Positions 58,456-64,000 of a DNA stretch of 64,000 nucleotides are shown one piece after another. This stretch comes from Streptomyces bluensis (GTDB taxonomy: Bacteria; Actinomycetota; Actinomycetes; Streptomycetales; Streptomycetaceae). Each line of letters begins with the position of its first letter. Within the stretch, counting starts at the first letter, position 1. Both the position numbers and the translations under genes were made by a program. The stretch is from assembly GCF_014650715.1 (NCBI RefSeq), contig NZ_BMVM01000001.1, positions 744,001 to 808,000 on the forward strand. The letters are read 5' to 3'. Under the pieces are notes generated by a model. It was not told the origin of the DNA. It saw only the letters and a program-made list of their open reading frames with translations, and made no database searches.

Positions 58456-60218
58456 CTCGTACGCTGCCCGGTCCCACGGACCACGTGGTGGTCGTCGGCG
58501 CCGGACTCGCCGGGCTGTCGGCGGCGCTGCACCTGCTGGGCGCCGGACGCCGGGTCACCGTCGTCGACCGCGAGGAGCTGCCCGGCGGCCGGGCCGGACG
58601 ACTCGACCTGGCCGGCTACCGGATCGACACCGGACCGACCGTGCTGACCATGCCGGACCTGGCCGACGAGGCGTTCGCCGCCGTCGGCGACAGCCTGTAC
58701 GAGCGGGTCGAGCTGATCCCCCTGCACCCTGCCTACCGGGCCTGCTTCGCTGACGGCAGCAGCCTCGACGTGCACACCGGCGCGGACGCCATGGCCGCGG
58801 AGGTGGAGCGGTTCGCCGGGGCGGCCGAGGCAGCGGGCTACCGTCGGCTGCGCGACTGGCTTCAGCGGCTGTACCGGGCTCAGATCCGCCGGTTCATCGA
58901 CGCCAACTTCGACTCACCGTTCGGGCTGCTCAACGCCGATCTCGCCCGGCTGGCCGCCCTGGGCGGCTTCGGCCGCCTGGACGCCCGGATCGGCCGATTC
59001 CTGAGCGACGAGCGGTTGCGCCGGGTGTTCTCCTTCCAGGCCCTGTACGCGGGTGTGCCGCCGGCGCGGGCGCTGGCCGCCTACGCGGTCATCGCCTACA
59101 TGGACACCGTCGCCGGCGTGTACTTCCCCCGGGGCGGGATGCACGCGCTGCCGCGGGCGATGGCCCAGGCGGCCGCCGCGGCCGGCGCCGACCTGCGGTT
59201 CGGGCAGACGGTGACCCGCCTGGAGCGCTCGGGCGAACGCATCACGGCCGTCGTCACCGACTCCGGCCGCATCCCGTGCGACGCGGTCGTCCTCACCCCC
59301 GACCTGCCCGTCACCTACAGGCTGCTCGGACGCCGGCCGCGCAGACCGATCGCACTGCGCCACTCCCCCTCCGCGGTCGTGCTGCACGCCGGCACGGACC
59401 GCACCTGGCCCCGCCTCGCCCACCACACGATCTCCTTCGGTGCTGCATGGCACACCACGTTCGACGAACTCACCCGGGCCGGGCGGCTGATGAGCGATCC
59501 GTCGCTGCTCGTCACTCGCCCCACCGCCACCGATGCCGGCCTCGCGCCGCCGGGCCGTCACCTGCACTACATCCTCGCCCCCTGCCCCAACACCGACGTC
59601 GGCCCGGACGCGGCGGCCTGGTCCGACATCGGCCCGCGCTACCGGGACTCGCTGCTGCGGGAACTGGAGCGGCGCGGCCTGCAGGGCGTCGAAGCCTCCA
59701 TCGAGGAGGAGTGCCTGATCACCCCGGCCGACTGGCACGCCCGGGGGCACGCCGCCGGAACCCCCTTCTCGGCGGCCCACACGTTCGCCCAGACCGGGCC
59801 GTTCCGGCCGCGCAACCTGGTGCGCGGCACACAGAACGCGGTCCTGGCCGGCTGCGGCACCACACCTGGCGTCGGCGTGCCGACCGTGCTGCTGTCGGGC
59901 AAGCTGGCCGCGGCCCGCGTCACGGGCGTACCCGGGCGGAAGAGCCCCCGCTCGCGTCCCTCCCCGACCGGCGCTCCTGCGGAGCGGGCCGGCGCCCCGG
60001 CCCCCGCTCACCTCCGGGTGCCGTCCTGGTCCGGGGGCGTCGGGCGCGGGGCGGCGGCCGTCCCACCGGCGCATGAGGCGCCTCGCAACCGCCTCACCGC
60101 CGCGCAGGAGCCGCCGGCCTCATCGCCGAACTCCCCGGCCGCCACACGGCGGTCTCCGCTGCCGGGAAGCCCCCCGGCCGACCCCACGGCCCCCGCGAGC
60201 GAAGGCAGGACAGGATGA
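58452..60218 (+). CDS. crtI: CrtI: phytoene desaturase with long C-terminal extension
   Basis: 588 residues, GTG start coupled to crtE. The FAD motif is GAGLAGL at 16-22, then '[26 protein letters not shown]', '[19 protein letters not shown]' and '[27 protein letters not shown]' near residue 490, the usual CrtI C-terminal motif. After about residue 491 there are some 97 extra residues that are Pro/Ala/Ser-rich with no fold, reaching to crtB. Known CrtI proteins end near 500. The tail may be a late frameshift product or a real disordered extension. It desaturates phytoene to lycopene. Confidence 0.9.
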   Translation: MTRTLPGPTDHVVVVGAGLAGLSAALHLLGAGRRVTVVDREELPGGRAGRLDLAGYRIDTGPTVLTMPDLADEAFAAVGDSLYERVELIPLHPAYRACFADGSSLDVHTGADAMAAEVERFAGAAEAAGYRRLRDWLQRLYRAQIRRFIDANFDSPFGLLNADLARLAALGGFGRLDARIGRFLSDERLRRVFSFQALYAGVPPARALAAYAVIAYMDTVAGVYFPRGGMHALPRAMAQAAAAAGADLRFGQTVTRLERSGERITAVVTDSGRIPCDAVVLTPDLPVTYRLLGRRPRRPIALRHSPSAVVLHAGTDRTWPRLAHHTISFGAAWHTTFDELTRAGRLMSDPSLLVTRPTATDAGLAPPGRHLHYILAPCPNTDVGPDAAAWSDIGPRYRDSLLRELERRGLQGVEASIEEECLITPADWHARGHAAGTPFSAAHTFAQTGPFRPRNLVRGTQNAVLAGCGTTPGVGVPTVLLSGKLAAARVTGVPGRKSPRSRPSPTGAPAERAGAPAPAHLRVPSWSGGVGRGAAAVPPAHEAPRNRLTAAQEPPASSPNSPAATRRSPLPGSPPADPTAPASEGRTG

Positions 60219-61246
60219 TCGATCGAGAGCTGGACTCGGCGGGAGTCACCGATCCGGCGCTGCGTGCGGCCTACCGCCACTGCCGTGCCCTCAACGCCCG
60301 GCACGGCAGGACCTACTTCCTCGCCACCCGGCTGCTGCCCGTCGAGCGGCGGCCCGCCGTACATGCCCTGTACGGCTTCGCCCGCTGGGCCGACGACATC
60401 GTCGACTCTCCCGCCCCAGGCGCAGAAACGGACGCGCGGGTGCGGGCGCTGACCCGCCTCCAGGAGGAGTTGGAGACGGGGCTGCGGCAGGGCGGCAGCG
60501 GCGAGCCCGTGGTACGCGCGCTCGCCGACACCGCCCGCCGCTACGCCATCGACCACGCCCACTTCCGGGACTTCATGACCGCGATGCGTTCCGACCTGGT
60601 CGTGACCGCCTACTCCACCTACGCCGACCTGCGCGCGTACATGCACGGGTCGGCCGCGGTGATCGGGCTCGAAATGCTGCCCGTACTCGGCACGGTGGTG
60701 CCGAGGGAGGAGGCCGCGCCGTACGCCGCGGCGCTCGGCGTCGCCTTCCAGCTGAGCAACTTCCTGCGGGATGTCGGCGAGGACCTGGACCGCGGGCGCG
60801 TCTACCTGCCCGCCGACCTGCTCGCCGATCACGGCGTGGACCGGGAGCTGCTGATCTGGAGCCGCGCGACGGGCCACCCGGACCGCCGGATCATCGCCGC
60901 GCTCAGGGAGTTCGAGGCACTGACCCGTGGCGTCTACCGGGCGGCGATGCCCGGTGTCGAACTGCTCGAACCGGTGGCGCGGCCGTGCATCCGCACCGCG
61001 GCCGTCCTGTACGGCGGCATCCTGGACGCCGTCGCCCGCGACGGCTACGCGGTGCTGCACCGGCGGTCGGTGGTGCAGCGACGGCGCAGGGCGGTGGTCG
61101 CCGCCGACGGGCTGGCTCGGCTGGCGGCGGCCCGGCTGCGTGCGCGGACCCGTGCCGGGCACCGGCCGCCCGCTCGCGACCGCACCCTGCGCGCGCCCGC
61201 GCTCTCGCCGGCGACGGCCGTCCGCTCCGCCGAGGAGGTCGCGTGA
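60215..61246 (+). CDS. crtB: CrtB: phytoene synthase
   Basis: 343 residues, ATG overlapping the crtI stop (ATGA). The first Asp-rich motif is DDIVD at 60-64 within '[12 protein letters not shown]' and the second DVGED at 186-190 within '[18 protein letters not shown]', the two metal sites of squalene/phytoene synthases. '[21 protein letters not shown]' is also conserved. The last 50 residues are a basic, disordered tail. It joins two GGPP molecules to phytoene. Confidence 0.94.
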   Translation: MIDRELDSAGVTDPALRAAYRHCRALNARHGRTYFLATRLLPVERRPAVHALYGFARWADDIVDSPAPGAETDARVRALTRLQEELETGLRQGGSGEPVVRALADTARRYAIDHAHFRDFMTAMRSDLVVTAYSTYADLRAYMHGSAAVIGLEMLPVLGTVVPREEAAPYAAALGVAFQLSNFLRDVGEDLDRGRVYLPADLLADHGVDRELLIWSRATGHPDRRIIAALREFEALTRGVYRAAMPGVELLEPVARPCIRTAAVLYGGILDAVARDGYAVLHRRSVVQRRRRAVVAADGLARLAAARLRARTRAGHRPPARDRTLRAPALSPATAVRSAEEVA

Positions 61247-62253
61247 ACCGCCGTCGCATGCCGCTGCTGTCACTGCGCCGCCGTGCCGTGCCCTGGGAGC
61301 GTCAGCGGTCCACCTGGCGCGAGGCGCGGCCCGGGTCGATCGCAGGGGCGCTGAAGCGGGCGCAGGGCCGCCCGTCCGGTAACTGGTACGTCGTCGGCGC
61401 CTCCCGTTCCCTGTCGGGGGACGGCAAACTGGCGCGGACGGTGGCGGGGCAGGAGGTCGTGGTGTGGCGGGGGCCCGACGGGCGCCTCGTCGGCGGACCG
61501 GGGATCTGCCCGCACATGGGGGCACCGCTGCGGGACAGTCCGGTGTGCCGCGGGACTCTGGTGTGCCACTGGCACGGACTGGCCCTGGACGGCGACCCCC
61601 AGGGGGGCTGGTCGCCGCTGCCGGTGCACGACGACGGGGTTCTGGTGTGGGCGCGGCTGGACGCGGTGGGCGGCGAGGAGCCGCTGGACGAACCGGTCGT
61701 ACCGCGTCGGCCCGAGCCTTCGCGCGCCCTGACGGCCGTCTACACCGGAGTGGGTGCCTGTGAGCCCGAGGACGTGGTGGCCAACCGGCTCGATCCGTGG
61801 CACGGGGCGTGGTTCCACCCGTACTCGTTCGTCGATCTGACGGTGCTCGACGCACCGGACGGCCCGGACGGCGCGGTGGACGACGGCCCCGACGCCCTGA
61901 TCGTCGACGTGTCCTTCAAGGTGGCGGGTCGGCTGGTCGTGCCGGTCCGCGCCGTCTTCACCACGCCCGACCCCCGCACGGTCGTCATGCGCATCACCGA
62001 GGGAGAGGGCACGGGCTCGGTCGTGGAGACCCACGTCACGCCGCTCGACGCGGACGGGGCCGGCCGGCCCCGTACCGCCGTCATCGAGGCGGTCGTCGCC
62101 GCCTCGCACCGTCCGGGCTTCGCCGTCGTTCGCCGGGCCGCCCCGCTGCTGCGTCCCTTGGTGCGCGCCGCGGCGGGGCGGCTGTGGCGAGACGACCTGG
62201 CCTACGCCGAGCGGCGCTGGCAGCTGCGGTCCACGGGCCGCTTTCCGGGGTGA
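61243..62253 (+). CDS. crtV: CrtV-position Rieske-type (DUF5914) protein of the carotenoid operon
   Basis: 336 residues from GTG 61243, overlapping the crtB stop (GTGA). A Rieske [2Fe-2S] motif is present with Cys89-x-His91 ('[10 protein letters not shown]') and Cys108-x2-His111 ('[10 protein letters not shown]'). The C-terminal part ('[24 protein letters not shown]') is of the DUF5914 type. It occupies the place of crtV in the crtEIBV operon. Earlier literature described CrtV as a methylesterase homologue, but the sequence here is clearly a Rieske oxygenase-like protein. Its role in isorenieratene synthesis is unproven. Confidence 0.85.
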   Translation: MNRRRMPLLSLRRRAVPWERQRSTWREARPGSIAGALKRAQGRPSGNWYVVGASRSLSGDGKLARTVAGQEVVVWRGPDGRLVGGPGICPHMGAPLRDSPVCRGTLVCHWHGLALDGDPQGGWSPLPVHDDGVLVWARLDAVGGEEPLDEPVVPRRPEPSRALTAVYTGVGACEPEDVVANRLDPWHGAWFHPYSFVDLTVLDAPDGPDGAVDDGPDALIVDVSFKVAGRLVVPVRAVFTTPDPRTVVMRITEGEGTGSVVETHVTPLDADGAGRPRTAVIEAVVAASHRPGFAVVRRAAPLLRPLVRAAAGRLWRDDLAYAERRWQLRSTGRFPG

Positions 62254-62536
62254 GCGGCGAACCGGGCCGCCGGGCCGTTCGCGAACCGGAAGATCACCGG
62301 TCAGGGGGTGACGGCGGAGCCCCGCACTGCGCACCGGCCGGGGTCTCAGGGGTCTGCGACCGTTCGACGCGTTCCGAGGGAAGGAGCGGCCGAGAGGGGA
62401 CGCGCCCGTCCGCCCGCGCGGGACGCCACCTCGTCGGGGCGCCGCACCGCGTGTCGACAGCCTGCGCGGGCGGGCGCGCCCCGTATCCGGTTCGGCACCT
62501 GAACGTCCGCGCCCGGGGTGCGACGGTGGTGCGCGT
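62254..62536. other. Intergenic region after crtV
   Basis: 283 bases with no recognised gene, between the crtV stop and the remnants described next. A TTCGCGAA palindrome near 62280 is the only clear structure. Confidence 0.4.
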
Positions 62537-62735
62537 TCAGTCTCCACCGAGGTCCACCAGCACCTCCCGGGCCGCTCGCGCGCCACAGGCGAGGGCGCCC
62601 TGAACGGAACCCGTGCCGCGGTGGACCCCGCAGACATGGCAGCCCGGCGCGGTGCGACAGGTCCGGTGAGCGGCCACGGCGGCGGAATGGCGGGCAGCGC
62701 GTCCGCGACGGTGCGCGCGAGCGTCGGGCGGCGGC
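62537..62735 (-). pseudogene. Remnant of an FAD-dependent oxidoreductase (C-terminal end)
   Basis: On the minus strand, ending in TGA at 62537, the reading [19 protein letters not shown] followed by [17 protein letters not shown] is the last segment of FAD amine-oxidase-like enzymes (normally '[23 protein letters not shown]'). Upstream, in another frame, '[18 protein letters not shown]' gives the preceding segment, so one base has been lost near 62657-62660. The N-terminal four fifths of the gene are missing. Similar oxidoreductases sit beside crt genes in other streptomycetes. Confidence 0.75.
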
Positions 62736-63165
62736 GCGGGTCGGCCGGCATGACGCGGCGATGCGGCAGCTGCGCCGTGAGGGCTGGGTGCACAACCGGG
62801 GCCGGCTGCCGGCCGCGAGCTTCCTCACCAAGACGCTGTACGTCGACTGGCGGGTGGGCGCCCGGCACTTCCTGGCCTGCTGGTCGGTGGCGACATGGCG
62901 AACAACCAGCTGAACTGGCAGTGGATGGCCGGCACGGGCGCCGGCACCCGGCCCCACCGGGTGCTCAGCCCGTCGCCCGGGGCAAGCGGTACGACCCCGG
63001 CGCAGTGTACGTGCGGCGCCGGGTCGAGGAACTGTCGGAACGCCGAGGGGAACGTCGTGCACGAGCCGTGGAAGCGTGTGGCGAAGGAGCACGCGGGGAC
63101 CTGTTACCCCGCGCCGGGGGTGTCGCTGGCGGAGGGCCTCGACCCGCTTCAGGCGGGCCCGGGGA
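62736..63165 (+). pseudogene. Remnant of a class I DNA photolyase (C-terminal third)
   Basis: The plus strand reads '[19 protein letters not shown]' and '[20 protein letters not shown]' (62753 on), then after a frameshift near 62880 '[20 protein letters not shown]' with 'TRPHRVLSP', then after another near 62972 'GKRYDPGAVYVRRRVEEL', then in the earlier frame 'EGNVVHEPWKRV' and 'YPAPGVSLAEGL'. These are consecutive motifs of class I CPD photolyases. The first roughly 310 residues are absent, and at least three frameshifts interrupt the rest. The gene is dead. Confidence 0.85.
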
Positions 63166-63271
63166 CGCTCGTGACGTCCGGTGGGAGGACATCCGACGCG
63201 CCGTCGGCCGCCGCTGGCAACGCCTCAACAGGTGTATGCCGCACCCCGCCCGCGCGGAAGGCCTCCCTGCC

Positions 63272-64000
63272 ATGACGACCCCGCACTGGATCTTCGGCGA
63301 CCAGCTCGGCCCGCACTTCCTCACGCCGACCGGTGAGGGCGGCCCCGGTCGCGGGGCGCCCGTGGTGATGATCGAAGCCAGGTCGGTGCTCCGGCGGCGC
63401 CGCTTGCACCGTGCCAAGGCGCACCTGGTGCTCTCCGCGATGCGGCACCGCGCGGCTGAACTGGGCCGGCGTGTCACCTACGTACGCGCCGAGACCTACC
63501 GTGAGGGCCTGCGCCGCACGGTGGGCGGCGCGCCGGTCACGGTGTGCCATCCCACCTCGTACGCGGCGCTCCGGCTGGTGCGCTCCCTGCCCCAGGTGCG
63601 GGTACTGCCCGCCCGGGGCTTCCTGGTGACGCGCGAGGAGTTCGCCGGCTGGGCCGAGGGACGCGGTGGGCGGCTGCTCCAGGAGGACTTCTACCGCTGG
63701 GTGCGCCGGGAGCACGACCTGCTGATGGAGGGCGGCCACCCGGCCGGCGGCAGGCTCAGCCACGACCACGCCAACCGCGAGCCGCCGCCGCGCGGCGCCC
63801 GATCGCTCGATGTGCCGGGCCCGTACAGGCCGCGGGAGGACGACATCGACGCCGAGGTGCGCGACGATCTCGACCGGTGGGAACGCGAGGACGGGGTGCG
63901 GTTCGTCGGCCGGGACGGGCCCCGACGCTTCCCCGCCACCAGGCGGGAGGCGCTGTCGGCCCTGCGGCGTTTCGTGGACCACCGGCTGGCCTTTTTCGGA
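63272..64000 (+). CDS. Photolyase/cryptochrome-related protein (PhrB-like), N-terminal part
   Basis: An open frame from ATG 63272 runs to the window edge, giving 243 codons with no stop. It begins 'TTPHWIFGDQLGPHFL', continues 'VVMIEARSVLRRRRLHRAKAHLVLSAMRHRAAEL', 'YVRAETYREGLRR', 'VCHPTSYAALRLVRSLP', 'FLVTREEFAGWAEG' and 'LLQEDFYRWVRREHDLLMEGGHPAGGRLSHDHANREPPP' in pieces. This is the N-terminal and linker region of deoxyribodipyrimidine photolyase-related (FeS-BCP) proteins; the usual GGxWNxDxxNR reads GGRLSHDHANR. The FAD/[4Fe-4S] half lies outside the window. It may be part of the light-response gene set next to crt. Confidence 0.88.
   Translation, partial: MTTPHWIFGDQLGPHFLTPTGEGGPGRGAPVVMIEARSVLRRRRLHRAKAHLVLSAMRHRAAELGRRVTYVRAETYREGLRRTVGGAPVTVCHPTSYAALRLVRSLPQVRVLPARGFLVTREEFAGWAEGRGGRLLQEDFYRWVRREHDLLMEGGHPAGGRLSHDHANREPPPRGARSLDVPGPYRPREDDIDAEVRDDLDRWEREDGVRFVGRDGPRRFPATRREALSALRRFVDHRLAFFG

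Noticed and set aside
62518..62913. A 131-codon frame as a small protein gene
   Set aside because: Its second half is photolyase sequence broken by frameshifts, and its first half is antisense to the FAD oxidoreductase remnant. It is better treated as pseudogene.

Overview
The window is high-GC actinobacterial DNA and almost certainly a Streptomyces chromosome. The evidence is the codon bias (G/C in third positions), the frequent GTG/TTG starts and 4-base start/stop overlaps, a perfect CebR box, a streptogrisin-type protease, a WhiJ-like/DUF397/DUF574 regulatory cassette, and a complete isorenieratene (crt) cluster. No rRNA, tRNA, CRISPR array, insertion sequence or phage gene was seen.

Layout. 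1-2.7 kb: the end of a branched-chain amino acid (Liv) ABC transporter. 2.9-6.0 kb: two secreted proteins, a LamG-like protein and a PQQ-type sugar dehydrogenase. 6.2-11.7 kb: a cytochrome P450, a terpene cyclase with an altered metal-binding triad and a large LAL-type regulator, a candidate small terpene cluster. 11.9-14.8 kb: a CebR-boxed pair of plant-polysaccharide enzymes (CE3 esterase and GH5 mannanase, both with CBM2). 14.8-17.7 kb: an LLM oxidoreductase, a PEBP-family protein and a streptogrisin. 17.7-21.2 kb (minus): a four-gene osmoprotectant ABC transporter. 21.6-25.4 kb: a DUF427 protein, an RsbW-like kinase, a WhiJ-like regulator, a DUF397 protein and a DUF574 methyltransferase. 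25.4-27.3 kb: a threonine aldolase and a TetR regulator. 27.4-30.6 kb: three universal stress proteins and YjbQ. 30.7-34.9 kb: an ssu sulfonate operon (ssuCBAD) led by a cysteine-containing leader ORF, followed by a flavin monooxygenase-like gene. 36-43.5 kb: an MltG-like protein, an ABC exporter with a divergent MarR regulator, a dicarboxylate symporter, a PNGase A-like enzyme and an L,D-transpeptidase lipoprotein. 43.7-47.4 kb: a heterodimeric ABC exporter with complementary NBD decay. 47.6-52.9 kb: a DUF5709 protein, RpmE2, a YdjM-like hydrolase, an Ski2-like helicase and TesB. 53.2-62.3 kb: crtYTU (minus) divergent from crtEIBV (plus). 62.5-63.2 kb: decayed remnants of an FAD oxidoreductase and a class I photolyase. 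63.3 kb to the end: a photolyase/cryptochrome-like gene, cut by the window edge.

How the genes work together. The crt genes convert prenyl diphosphates to phytoene (CrtE, CrtB), lycopene (CrtI), beta-carotene (CrtY) and then the aromatic isorenieratene (CrtU, with CrtT/CrtV accessory). Photolyase-type genes beside them fit the light-induced photoprotection locus of streptomycetes. The P450 and terpene cyclase should act in sequence on a terpene. The CE3/GH5 pair, the protease, the PNGase A-like enzyme and the sugar dehydrogenase form a secreted scavenging set. The ssu genes recover sulfur from sulfonates. Several genes seem to be transcribed as leaderless mRNAs, with a -10 box 6-7 bases before the start codon and no Shine-Dalgarno sequence. 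Many intergenic regions carry clean palindromes suited to local regulators; these are listed individually. All functional statements rest on reading motifs by eye, and no search was run.
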